In this document: one piece after another, positions 14,034-21,691 of the stretch | How the letters are laid out: every line of letters begins with the position of its first letter | How positions within the stretch are numbered: the first letter of the stretch is position 1 | NCBI GenBank assembly: GCA_046261875.1 | Contig: JBHENW010000160.1 | Location: forward strand, 1 to 29,322 | Direction: 5' to 3' | DNA: 29,322 nucleotides | Source of the DNA: JBHENW01 sp046261875 | GTDB lineage: Bacteria; Acidobacteriota; Thermoanaerobaculia; UBA5066; Gp7-AA6 | The notes under the pieces: generated by a model | Database searches by the model: none | What the model was told of the DNA's origin: nothing | The model's input: only the letters and a program-made list of their open reading frames with translations | Position numbers and translations under genes: made by a program

Positions 14034-14594
14034 ATGAGCAAGAAATCGATCGCCATGGGCCTGATTGCGGCGCTGGTCGGCGCAGGCGTTGGCTGTACCA
14101 ATGACGAAGGGGAGACGGAATCGCCGGTCACCCTGACGGTGAACCTCCCGCAACAGCCGCTGGGCTTCAACCCGTGCGCTCCGCTCCCACTCGCAGTCAC
14201 CATCGAAACGATCGAGCTGGAGAGCCGCCTGAAGAACCCGAGCCAGACGGACCCGACGGGTTTCGCGACCGTGCAGATCGCCAATTACCGGGTGGAGTTC
14301 CGGCGGCTCGACGGCGGGACCCGCGTACCGCCGACGCAGAACTTTTCAGCCGCGGTCACCGTCGAGGCCGGAGGGACGGCGACCCTGAACGGCTTTCCAA
14401 TCATGACGGCCGCCGCCATGACCGGGACCCCCTTCGATCAGCTGCTTCCGTTCAACGGCGGGATCGACCGGGAGACCGGGCGGAACTTGATCCAGATCCA
14501 GTACCTCTTGACGTTCTTCGGGACTACCGTTTCGGGCCACCGAGTCCAGAGTGAGACCGCAGCCGGCGATCTGATCGTCAGCTGCGCGCAATGA
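14034..14594 (+). CDS. Secreted lipoprotein-like protein of the pilus operon, unknown function
   Basis: A 186-residue protein with a signal sequence (MSKKSIAMGLIAALVGAGVGC) whose Cys is followed by TNDEGE, as in an outer-membrane lipoprotein, although Gly at -3 makes the lipobox weak. The mature part looks beta-rich (VTLTVNLP, TIETIELESRL, ANYRVEFRRLDGG, FSAAVTVEAGGTATL) and may form one or two immunoglobulin-like domains. I do not recognise a named family. It starts 13 nt after pilQ behind a good Shine-Dalgarno sequence (GGAGAG), and its stop overlaps an ATG in frame with the next gene. Position and secretion suggest a role at the outer-membrane end of the pilus, for example secretin stabilisation, but this is inferred from context only. 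Confidence 0.75.
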   Translation: MSKKSIAMGLIAALVGAGVGCTNDEGETESPVTLTVNLPQQPLGFNPCAPLPLAVTIETIELESRLKNPSQTDPTGFATVQIANYRVEFRRLDGGTRVPPTQNFSAAVTVEAGGTATLNGFPIMTAAAMTGTPFDQLLPFNGGIDRETGRNLIQIQYLLTFFGTTVSGHRVQSETAAGDLIVSCAQ

Positions 14595-14616
14595 CTCGAT
14601 CGGCCGAGACTCGAAC

Positions 14617-14621
14617 GGAGG
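14617..14621 (+). promoter_or_regulatory. Ribosome binding site deciding the start of the Ig/TIG lipoprotein gene
   Basis: GGAGG lies five bases before the ATG at 14627, whose product begins with a signal sequence. An in-frame ATG at 14591 overlaps the previous stop but would place 12 hydrophilic residues before the signal sequence. Confidence 0.65.
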
Positions 14622-14626
14622 CTTTC

Positions 14627-16324
14627 ATGCGCCGGATCGCCATCGCTCTGACCGTCCTCGTGCTCGGCGCGGGCAGTTATGCTTGCTCGTCGGACGCGCC
14701 GAGCCCCACGACGCCCAAGGGGCCGGACGGACAACCGCCCAGCGGGTCGAGCGGCCTCGTGATCCGTCTCTTCACGAGCAATCCGAACCCGCCTGAGGAA
14801 TCCTGCACGATCATCCAGGCGATCGTCACGCGCAACGGCCAATCCGTGCCCGACGGAACGAGCGTCTCCTTTTCCTCCAACTTCGGCGTCTTCGAGCAGA
14901 ATCTCCTGAACGTCATTTCCGTGGTCACCCAGAACGGCGCAGCGACGACGGCGATCTGCTCGAACGACCCCGGCTCGGCCGCCGTGACCGCGCGCGTCAC
15001 GGAGGGGAACGACACCGAGTCCGCCACGATCACGATCGCGTTCCAGCCGGTTGCCCAGCTCGGCCCGTTCGTGACCTTCTGCGATCCGAGCTTCGGACCC
15101 CCGAGTGGAGGCACGTCGCTCAACATCAGCGGAGGACGCTTCTTCGGGAGCCCCGGATCCACGCGCGTCGTCTTCTCGGCCGGCGGAGCCACCCGCGAGG
15201 CCCTGGTGACCAACCTGACCGGAGAGACGATCACGGTCGTCACCCCGGCTTTCCCGGAGGCCCAGTCGCCTTCGGTGCCCGTGGAGATTCGGGTCACCCT
15301 GGGGACCAACACGAGCAACCCGATCACCCTTTCGCTCCCGAACTGCTTCGCGTTTGGAACCGGCCCTTCGACGCAGCCCTCCATCACGGCCGTGCTGCCC
15401 TCCTCGGGTCCCAACGAGGGGAACACGCGCGTCACGATCATCGGGTCGGGGTTCCGAGCGCCGCTCCAGGTCTTCTTCGGAGAGGTCGAGGCGCAGGTTC
15501 TCTCCATCACGTTCAACCAGATCATCGTGCTCACGCCTGCGGCGTTTGGCGCCGGGGCCGCCAACCTGAACGCCCAGGTCCCCGTGCGGGTGCGCCTAGT
15601 GGACTCTGGCGTGGAGGCCTCCCCCTCGGGCACATTCCGCTACGTCGTGGACAACGTCATCACGAGCATCTCGCCGAGCCAGCTCGAAGTCACCGACCTG
15701 GGCGGCGCCCTCGTCACCATCTTCGGTCACGGCTTCCAGGCTCCCGTAGCCGTCTCCCTCGCTGGAATCCCCGCGGTCGTGGTCTCGGTGTCCGCCACCG
15801 AGATCGTCGTCCAGCCGGGCCGGCCGTTTATCAACGACTGCCAGGAGATCGGGGGCGAATCGCGTGTCGTCAACGTCAACACCGGGGACGTCGCCGTCGG
15901 ACCGGCCTTCATCTACCTCGTCGAGCGGACGCGGCCAGTTATTGCCAGCATGACGCCCAACCGCGCTCAGCGACGCATCGGGGATCCGGGTCCCGACATA
16001 CCGATCGAGTTCACCGGACCGAACGTCGAGAACGCCGACGTCGCTCGCTTCGGGCCGCGAACGGCCGACGTCACGGTTGTCGGGGAGGGGCGTGTCACCG
16101 CGAACCTGCCCTTCTCGGAAGTCCTCACCGCGCCCGCGTGTCCGGAAGGCGTCATGGCGGGCTTCCAGATCCCGGTCGAAACGGTCGGCGTCACGCTCGT
16201 CGATCTGGACACGAACTGCGGTTCGACGCCGCCGGTCACGTTCACGTACACGCTGCCGTGCGTGGTGCCGACCGCCACGCCGACGGCGACCGTCACCCCG
16301 ACGACGACTCCAGCGGGTCCCTAA
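14627..16324 (+). CDS. Secreted Ig-like/TIG multidomain surface lipoprotein of the pilus operon
   Basis: A 565-residue protein: signal sequence with a Cys (VLVLGAGSYACSSD), an invasin/Big-type Ig domain at about 45-135 (SVPDGTSVSFSSNFGVF, then AATTAICSND), and three IPT/TIG domains from about 147, 250 and 344, recognised by the recurring pattern I-x-x-(I/V)-x-P-x-x-G-P-x-x-G-x-T-x-(V/L)-x-I-x-G-x-(G/R)-F (for example ITAVLPSSGPNEGNTRVTII). A fourth, more diverged beta domain (about 430-545) precedes a Pro/Thr repeat tail (PTATPTATVTPTTTP). TIG domains occur in adhesins and extracellular proteins. As the last gene of the pilus operon it is probably displayed on the cell surface or in the periplasm; adhesion or pilus support is inferred. 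Confidence 0.85.
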   Translation: MRRIAIALTVLVLGAGSYACSSDAPSPTTPKGPDGQPPSGSSGLVIRLFTSNPNPPEESCTIIQAIVTRNGQSVPDGTSVSFSSNFGVFEQNLLNVISVVTQNGAATTAICSNDPGSAAVTARVTEGNDTESATITIAFQPVAQLGPFVTFCDPSFGPPSGGTSLNISGGRFFGSPGSTRVVFSAGGATREALVTNLTGETITVVTPAFPEAQSPSVPVEIRVTLGTNTSNPITLSLPNCFAFGTGPSTQPSITAVLPSSGPNEGNTRVTIIGSGFRAPLQVFFGEVEAQVLSITFNQIIVLTPAAFGAGAANLNAQVPVRVRLVDSGVEASPSGTFRYVVDNVITSISPSQLEVTDLGGALVTIFGHGFQAPVAVSLAGIPAVVVSVSATEIVVQPGRPFINDCQEIGGESRVVNVNTGDVAVGPAFIYLVERTRPVIASMTPNRAQRRIGDPGPDIPIEFTGPNVENADVARFGPRTADVTVVGEGRVTANLPFSEVLTAPACPEGVMAGFQIPVETVGVTLVDLDTNCGSTPPVTFTYTLPCVVPTATPTATVTPTTTPAGP

Positions 16325-16343
16325 TGCCCCATGGCTCCTCCAT

Positions 16344-16375
16344 CCGCCGCCCCGATTCCGGGGCGGCGGCTTTTT
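16344..16375 (+). terminator. Strong intrinsic terminator of the pilus operon
   Basis: CCGCCGCCCCG (16344-16354) pairs perfectly over 11 bp with CGGGGCGGCGG (16359-16369) around the loop ATTC, followed by C and five T. It ends only eight bases before the GTG start of the next gene. Confidence 0.9.
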
Positions 16376-16383
16376 GATCTCGT

Positions 16384-17502
16384 GTGGCTGATCCCGGGGC
16401 GGAAGCCCGCATCCGCGACCTCAAGCGGCGCCTCGAGCTGGATCCCGGATCGCGCCTTTTCGTCGCTCTAGCCGAAGAGCTCCGAAAGACCGGACGCATC
16501 TCCGAGGCGCTCTCGACCCTCCAGAAGGGTCTGCTGGCGCACCCGCACTACGTCTCGGCCCAGGTGGCTCTCGGCCGGGCCTACCTGGAAGCCGGGCAGA
16601 TCACGGAATCCATCGCGACTTTCTCCAAGGTCCTCGTAGCGGACCCGGGCAATCTCGTCTCGGCGAAGTCTCTCGCCGACATCTACCTCTCGCGGGGGGA
16701 GACCGTCGAGGCGATCAAGAAGTACAAGCTGTACCGGGCGCTCTCCGGAGATCGGGCGGTGGACGAGATCGTCCACCGCCTGGACGCGGAGCTGGCCCCG
16801 CCGCCGCCTCCGGGCGCGATCTCCGAGGTCGCCGCGAGTCCGCCGCCGCCTCCTCCGAGCTTCGTCGAGACTCCGACCGGGCCGATCCGCCGTTCCCGCG
16901 CCGTTGCGACCGCGCCGCCGGCCGAAGAGGAGCGCGGGGAGGTGAGGGATCCGTTCGACATCGCCTCGATGGATTTCGAGCCCGCAGAGGCGAGCTATCC
17001 GCCCGCCGAGCCCGAGCCGTTTCCGGTCGTCCTCTCTCGCGACATACCGCTCGTGGCCGCCGCGCGCCGCAAGCCGCCGGAGCCCGGCGCCCAGGCGCCG
17101 GTCCTGCCGGTGCCGGCAGGGCCGGGAGAGGAGGCGGCCGCGGTCACCCGGCAGATCCGGGTATCCGACTTCCCGGGGTCGCCGGCTCCGGAAACGCCGG
17201 CCGCGACGCCGGCACCGCGCGGCGAGCCGGGCGCTCCGCCGAGCCTGGACCCGCAGGGCCGGACCCTCGCCGACCTCTACTTCGCGCAGGGACACTACGC
17301 GGAGGCGCTCCGGATCTACGATGAGCTCGCCGCGACCAACCCCTTCGATGAGGAGTTGCGCCGGATGCGCCGGGACGCGGAGGCACGGCTCCTGCCGGCC
17401 TCTTCCACGCCGGGGGCGAGCGTACCGGACGTCGCGCTCCAGCGGCGCCTCGGTAAGATCCGCGCTTTGAAACAGTGGCTTTCGGTCGTACAAGCCCGTT
17501 AA
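16384..17502 (+). CDS. Tetratricopeptide repeat protein with Pro-rich middle
   Basis: A 372-residue protein with no signal peptide, probably cytoplasmic. Residues about 10-120 form three TPR units (SRLFVALAEELRKTGRISEAL, ALGRAYLEAGQITESIATF and ADIYLSRGETVEAIKKY). A disordered segment of about 150 residues rich in Pro, Ala and Glu follows. Another TPR unit lies near residues 297-330 (LADLYFAQGHYAEALRIYDEL). TPRs mediate protein contacts; no enzyme motif is visible. The GTG start follows the pilus-operon terminator by eight bases and has no Shine-Dalgarno sequence, but no other start is available before the first TPR. The roadblock gene follows after 16 nt, so the two products may work together. 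Confidence 0.8.
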   Translation: MADPGAEARIRDLKRRLELDPGSRLFVALAEELRKTGRISEALSTLQKGLLAHPHYVSAQVALGRAYLEAGQITESIATFSKVLVADPGNLVSAKSLADIYLSRGETVEAIKKYKLYRALSGDRAVDEIVHRLDAELAPPPPPGAISEVAASPPPPPPSFVETPTGPIRRSRAVATAPPAEEERGEVRDPFDIASMDFEPAEASYPPAEPEPFPVVLSRDIPLVAAARRKPPEPGAQAPVLPVPAGPGEEAAAVTRQIRVSDFPGSPAPETPAATPAPRGEPGAPPSLDPQGRTLADLYFAQGHYAEALRIYDELAATNPFDEELRRMRRDAEARLLPASSTPGASVPDVALQRRLGKIRALKQWLSVVQAR

Positions 17503-17518
17503 CGGACCCAGGAGCCCG

Positions 17519-17881
17519 ATGAACGTTTTCCAGGACGCTCTCCGACGGATCGCGGAGAGGGTGGAGGGCACCCGCGCCGTGTCTCTCGTCGGGGTGGATG
17601 GGATCCCGATCGATTCCTACGGGGAGCTCGAAGCGCTTTCGATCGAGTCGCTTTCAGCGGAAATGGGGGCGTTCGTGAAGTCCGCCCAGTCCCCTTACTC
17701 CGCCCTGGAGCCGGCCCCGGTGCAGCAGATGTCGATCGTGACCGACCGGTCCATCACGATCCTGTCGCGCGTGACCGAGGAGTATTATCTGCTGCTGTTG
17801 TTGCGCCGCGACGGCAACTTTGGGCGCGGCCGCTTCGAACTGCGACGAGCCGCCCTCGCCCTCGAAAAGGAACTGCTTTAG
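17519..17881 (+). CDS. Roadblock/LC7 domain protein (MglB-like)
   Basis: A 120-residue single-domain protein. Family landmarks are GTRAVSLVGVDGIPIDSYG at 17-35, the IESLSAEMGAFVKS helix, a central strand pair (MSIVTDRSITILSRVTEEYYLLLLL in two parts) and GNFGRGRFELRRAALALEKEL at the end. Roadblock proteins dimerise and regulate small Ras-like GTPases. In Myxococcus, MglB controls MglA, which sets the active pole of type IV pili. No mglA-like GTPase is in the window, so the partner is unknown. AGGAG lies four bases before the ATG. It sits between a TPR gene and accB and is presumably co-transcribed with both. Confidence 0.85.
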   Translation: MNVFQDALRRIAERVEGTRAVSLVGVDGIPIDSYGELEALSIESLSAEMGAFVKSAQSPYSALEPAPVQQMSIVTDRSITILSRVTEEYYLLLLLRRDGNFGRGRFELRRAALALEKELL

Positions 17882-17889
17882 ATCGATCG

Positions 17890-18360
17890 ATGCTGTCGTT
17901 CAAGGAAATCAAGGAGCTCATCGACCTCGTGTCCGAGCGCGGTCTGGGGAGCGTCGAGGTCGAGCGGGCAGGGTTCCGGCTCAAGGTCGAAGGCCGGCCC
18001 CCCGCCCGGGTCGTCGAGAGCGCCGAGGCGGCGCTTTCTTCCGCCCTGGCGGCTTCCGCCCCGCCGGCGGTCGGCGCCGCTGCGGAAGCTCCCGCGGCCG
18101 AAGCAGTGCCCGAAGACGTCCACGTGATCACCTCGCCGATCGTCGGGACCTTCTACCGGGCACCTTCTCCGGAAGCGGACCCCTTCGCCGAGGTGGGAGA
18201 GAAGATCTCGCGGGGAAAGATCCTCTGCATCATCGAGTCCATGAAACTGATGAACGAGATCGAGTCCGACGTGGAAGGGCAGATCGTCGAGGTCTATCCC
18301 CGCAACGGCCAGCCCGTCGAGTACGGAGAGAAGCTCTTCGCCATCAAGCTCGCGGCTTGA
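17890..18360 (+). CDS. accB: Biotin carboxyl carrier protein of acetyl-CoA carboxylase
   Basis: A 156-residue BCCP. The N-terminal helix region (MLSFKEIKELIDLVSERGLG) is followed by an Ala/Pro-rich linker (about 39-72) and the biotinyl domain from about 77 (VHVITSPIVGTFYRAPSPEADPF is its opening, given here in family terms). The biotin-accepting lysine is K119 in IIESMKLMNEI. The protein carries carboxylated biotin between AccC and the carboxyltransferase in the first step of fatty-acid synthesis. The order accB-accC with 7 nt between them is the usual one. The ATG at 17890 has no clear ribosome binding site, and translation may be coupled to the roadblock gene. Confidence 0.96.
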   Translation: MLSFKEIKELIDLVSERGLGSVEVERAGFRLKVEGRPPARVVESAEAALSSALAASAPPAVGAAAEAPAAEAVPEDVHVITSPIVGTFYRAPSPEADPFAEVGEKISRGKILCIIESMKLMNEIESDVEGQIVEVYPRNGQPVEYGEKLFAIKLAA

Positions 18361-18367
18361 GAGCTGA

Positions 18368-19711
18368 ATGTTCCGCAAAATCCTCATCGCCAACCGCGGG
18401 GAAATCGCCCTCCGGATCATCTCGGCCTGCCGGGAGCTGGGTATCAAGACCGTCGCCGTGTACAGCGAGGCGGACCGGGACGCGCTCCACGTGAAGTACG
18501 CCGATGAGGACGTCTGCATCGGGCCGTACCCGTCCCCCAGCTCCTACCTGAACATCTCCGCGATCGTCTCGGCGGCCGAGATCACCGAGGCCGATGCGAT
18601 CCACCCGGGCTATGGCTTCCTCTCCGAGAACGCCCACTTCGCCGAGATCCTCCAGGACTGCCACATCGCCTTCATCGGCCCTTCGCCCGAGGCGATCCGC
18701 AAGATGGGGGACAAGTCCCTCGCCCGCCGGACGGTCGCCGCCGCGGGCGTCCCGACCGTTCCCGGCTCGCCCGGCGCTCTCGCCGACGTCGATGAAGCGC
18801 TCTCCTTCGCCCGCAAGGCCGGGTATCCGGTCATCCTGAAAGCGGCCGCGGGGGGCGGCGGGCGTGGGATGCGGATCGCGCGCAACGAACGGGACCTCGC
18901 CGCGGCTTTCGACACGGCGCGGGCGGAAGCGGAGACGGCCTTCGGCGACGCGAGCGTCTACCTCGAGCGTTACATCGAAGAGCCGCGGCACGTCGAGTTC
19001 CAGGTCTTCGGCGATAAACATGGGAACCTGCGCCACATGGGGGAGAGGGAGTGCTCGATCCAGCGGCGGCATCAGAAGCTGGTCGAAGAGGCGCCCTCCC
19101 CCGCCATGACCCCGGAGCTGCGCAAAAGGATGGGAGACGCCGCCCTCGCCGCCGCCCGGGCCGTTGGCTACACGAACGCCGGGACGATCGAGTTCCTCCT
19201 GGACTCGGAGAACCGCTTCCACTTCATGGAGATGAACACGCGGCTACAGGTCGAGCACCCGGTGACCGAAGAGGTCACCTGCGTGGACATGGTCAAGGAG
19301 CAGATCGCCGTCGCCGCCGGGGCCCCGCTTTCCTTCGCCTCGCGCGAGCTCGCGCCGCGCGGACACGCGATCGAGTTCCGCATAAACGCCGAGGACCCGG
19401 TGACCTTCACCCCTTCGCCGGGACGCCTGACGACGTTCCACCTGCCGGGCGGCCTCGGCGTCCGCGTGGACACGGCGGCCTATCAGGGATACGTCATCCC
19501 GCCCTATTACGACTCTTTGATCGCGAAGCTCATCGTCCGTGGACAGAACCGGCAGGAGGCGATCGCACGCGGCCGCCGGGCGCTGGACCTCTTCGTCATC
19601 GAAGGGGTCAAGACCACGATCCCGCTCCACCGGAAGATCCTGGACGATCCGGACTTCATCGAGGGGCGGCTTTCGACGCGCTTCATGGAGCGTTTCGCCG
19701 TCGCGTCCTGA
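18368..19711 (+). CDS. accC: Acetyl-CoA carboxylase, biotin carboxylase subunit
   Basis: A 447-residue ATP-grasp enzyme, close to the 449 residues of E. coli AccC. It begins with FRKILIANRGEIALRII. K116 (MGDK), the Lys of VILKAAAGGGGRGM (about K158), H208 in PRHVEFQVFGD, QKLVEEAPSP, and the catalytic/metal segment EMNTRLQVEHPVTE are all intact. It carboxylates the biotin of AccB using bicarbonate and ATP. The carboxyltransferase genes accA and accD are not in the window. The stop lies 3 nt before the start of the thiE-aroK fusion, suggesting one transcript. Confidence 0.97.
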   Translation: MFRKILIANRGEIALRIISACRELGIKTVAVYSEADRDALHVKYADEDVCIGPYPSPSSYLNISAIVSAAEITEADAIHPGYGFLSENAHFAEILQDCHIAFIGPSPEAIRKMGDKSLARRTVAAAGVPTVPGSPGALADVDEALSFARKAGYPVILKAAAGGGGRGMRIARNERDLAAAFDTARAEAETAFGDASVYLERYIEEPRHVEFQVFGDKHGNLRHMGERECSIQRRHQKLVEEAPSPAMTPELRKRMGDAALAAARAVGYTNAGTIEFLLDSENRFHFMEMNTRLQVEHPVTEEVTCVDMVKEQIAVAAGAPLSFASRELAPRGHAIEFRINAEDPVTFTPSPGRLTTFHLPGGLGVRVDTAAYQGYVIPPYYDSLIAKLIVRGQNRQEAIARGRRALDLFVIEGVKTTIPLHRKILDDPDFIEGRLSTRFMERFAVAS

Positions 19712-19714
19712 CGT

Positions 19715-20875
19715 GTGGATGGAAGCCGGCTCCCCGCAATCTACGCGATAACCGACCGCTCCCGCTCGGGGGGCCGCGACCATGCCGAGATCGCCGAACG
19801 TCTCTTCCGCGTCGGCGTCCGGCTCGTCCAGATCCGCGGCAAAGACCTGCCGGACCGCGACCTGCTCGCCGCCGCCGATCGCGCCCTCGCCGCCGCCCGG
19901 CGGCACGGGGCGCGCGTCGTCGTCAACGACCGGCCGGACGTCGCCGCGCTGGCCGGCGCCGGCGTGCACCTCGGGCGGAAGGACCTGCCGGCCGCGGCGG
20001 CCCGTCCCCTCCTGGCGCCGGGGGCCCTCCTCGGCGTATCGGCGCACAACGAGGAGGAAGCGGCCAGGGCCTTCCGGTCCGATGCGCCGGACTACGTCGC
20101 TTTCGGTCCGGTCTTCACGAGCGCGACGAAGACCGTCCGGGAGGCCCGCGGCCTGGATGCCCTCGCGCGCGTCGCCACGGTCAAGAATCGCCCTCTCGTG
20201 GCAATCGGGGGGATTCATCCCGAGAACCTGCGTTCGGTCCTGGAAGCGGGAGCCGATTCCGTCGCCATGGTCGGCGCGCTCATGGAAGGGGGGCGCCTGG
20301 AGGAAAACGCGCGGCGCGCTCTCGACGAGGCCCGGCGCGCGCGGCTGACGGGACGGATCTATCTCGTCGGCTTCATGGGGAGCGGCAAAACCGTCGTCGG
20401 TCGCCGCGTCGCGGAGCGCCTGCAGGTCCCGTTCGTGGACCTCGACGAGGAGATCGAGCGCACGTCCGGCCTGACCGTCCGCGCTCTCTTCGAGGCCTCC
20501 GGGGAAGAGGAGTTCCGGCGGCGCGAAAGCGCCTTTCTTCAGGGTACGGAGGCGATCCCGTTCGCCGTCGTGGCGACCGGGGGCGGCTCTTTCGCCCGGC
20601 CCGAGAACCAGGACCGCCTCCGAAGGCTCGGCGCCACGGTGTTTCTGGATCCCCCCTTCGCGACGATCCGGAATCGTATGGCCGACAAGACGGACCGGCC
20701 TCTCTTCAAGACGGCCCAACAGGCGGAGTTGCTTTACCGGGAGCGCGAGCCGTTCTATAAGATGGCGGCGCGACGGGTCGAGCTGACCGGGGCGGAGAGC
20801 ATCGAAGAAGCCTCCGACGCGGTCCTCGCCGCCGTTTACGACGACCGTTCCTCCGAAATCCAGACGAATCTCTGA
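19715..20875 (+). CDS. thiE-aroK: Fusion of thiamine-phosphate synthase and shikimate kinase
   Basis: A 386-residue protein with two complete enzyme domains in one frame. Residues 8-205 are ThiE-like: AIYAITD, VQIRGKD (R41, K43), VVNDRPD (N71, D72), HLGRKD (D90), GVSAHN (S109), FTSATK (K139) and AIGGI match the binding sites for the thiazole phosphate and HMP pyrophosphate; TenI (thiazole tautomerase) is a less likely reading. Residues 213-380 are shikimate kinase: Walker A GFMGSGKT (K225), FVDLDEEIE (D244), EEFRRRES (R268), ATGGG, TDRPL lid arginine (R328) and REREPFY. Both are therefore expected to be active, in vitamin B1 and chorismate synthesis. Only about eight residues join them. The GTG start is 3 nt after accC. 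Confidence 0.88.
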   Translation: MDGSRLPAIYAITDRSRSGGRDHAEIAERLFRVGVRLVQIRGKDLPDRDLLAAADRALAAARRHGARVVVNDRPDVAALAGAGVHLGRKDLPAAAARPLLAPGALLGVSAHNEEEAARAFRSDAPDYVAFGPVFTSATKTVREARGLDALARVATVKNRPLVAIGGIHPENLRSVLEAGADSVAMVGALMEGGRLEENARRALDEARRARLTGRIYLVGFMGSGKTVVGRRVAERLQVPFVDLDEEIERTSGLTVRALFEASGEEEFRRRESAFLQGTEAIPFAVVATGGGSFARPENQDRLRRLGATVFLDPPFATIRNRMADKTDRPLFKTAQQAELLYREREPFYKMAARRVELTGAESIEEASDAVLAAVYDDRSSEIQTNL

Positions 20876-20886
20876 TCCGCTTCTCG

Positions 20887-21630
20887 ATGCGTTATCTCAT
20901 TCTGTCGGACATTCACTCCAACGAGGAGGCGCTGGGGGCCGTCCTCGCCCGGGTGCGGCGCAAGCGCTACGACCGCGTCGTGCTCCTCGGGGACCTCGTC
21001 GGCTACGGCGCGAGCCCCAACCAGGTGGTCGACCGCTTGCGGGGGCTTCGCCGGACGACGGTTGCGGTTCGGGGGAACCACGACCGCATCGTGGTGCAGC
21101 CGGGCCCGCCGGGGGTCTTCAACCCGCTCGCGCTGAAAGCCGCCCATTGGACGACGGAGAAGCTCACCGCGCGCAACCGGAAGTTCCTGGCGGCGCTGCC
21201 CCGGGGGCCCCTCCTCGTGGACGGGATCTTCGAAATCTGCCACGGTTCGCCGCGGGATGAAGACGCTTACATCTTCACCGACTACGACGCGTACGTGAAT
21301 TTCCGGGAGTCGCAGTCGGCCGTCTGCTTCTTCGGGCACAGCCACATCCCTTCGGTGTTCACTCTCACGCCGGAAGGGATCCAGGTGGACGTCGTCGAGG
21401 GCGCGCGCGTCTCCTGGAAACTCGAGTCCGGACGCCGCTACCTGGTCAACCCCGGCTCGATCGGCCAGCCGCGCGACCGCAACCCCGACGCCGCCTTCGC
21501 GATCTACGACGCCGCCGAGCGCGTCGTCCATTTCCATCGCGTTCCTTATGACGCCCAGGGGGCGCGCCGGAAGATCCATCGCGCCGGATTGCCGCCGATG
21601 CTGGGCGACCGTCTGCTCGTCGGGGCCTAG
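20887..21630 (+). CDS. Metallophosphoesterase, YfcE/MJ0936-like
   Basis: A 247-residue calcineurin-like phosphoesterase. The metal-binding series is complete: D8-x-H10 (LSDIHSN), GDLVGYG, GNHD, then CHGSPRD and GHSH, and the closing VNPGSIGQPRDRNPDAAFA segment. This small-protein subgroup (PF12850 type) hydrolyses phosphodiesters such as bis-p-nitrophenyl phosphate in vitro; cellular substrates are mostly unknown. It has no signal peptide and should be cytoplasmic. It starts 11 nt after the thiE-aroK stop and probably ends that transcript, since a new -10 box follows at 21643. Confidence 0.88.
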   Translation: MRYLILSDIHSNEEALGAVLARVRRKRYDRVVLLGDLVGYGASPNQVVDRLRGLRRTTVAVRGNHDRIVVQPGPPGVFNPLALKAAHWTTEKLTARNRKFLAALPRGPLLVDGIFEICHGSPRDEDAYIFTDYDAYVNFRESQSAVCFFGHSHIPSVFTLTPEGIQVDVVEGARVSWKLESGRRYLVNPGSIGQPRDRNPDAAFAIYDAAERVVHFHRVPYDAQGARRKIHRAGLPPMLGDRLLVGA

Positions 21631-21642
21631 TTTCCGTTCCCC

Positions 21643-21648
21643 TATAAT
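21643..21648 (+). promoter_or_regulatory. Perfect -10 box (TATAAT) before the HEAT/cyclophilin gene
   Basis: TATAAT lies 43 bases upstream of the ATG at 21692. The base composition 17 bases upstream (inside the end of the previous gene) does not resemble TTGACA, so an activator or an alternative -35 might be needed. Confidence 0.5.
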
Positions 21649-21691
21649 TCCCCGCCACTTTCTTCCAGACGATCGACATTCGGGAGGCGCA

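Noticed and set aside
18368..18400. Possible riboswitch or attenuator for thiE within the acc operon
   Set aside because: Gaps between accB, accC and thiE-aroK are 7 and 3 bases, leaving no room for a TPP element.
19051..20760. 569-codon plus-strand frame across accC and thiE-aroK
   Set aside because: A different frame from the two identified enzymes; Arg/Pro/Gly-rich and without domains.
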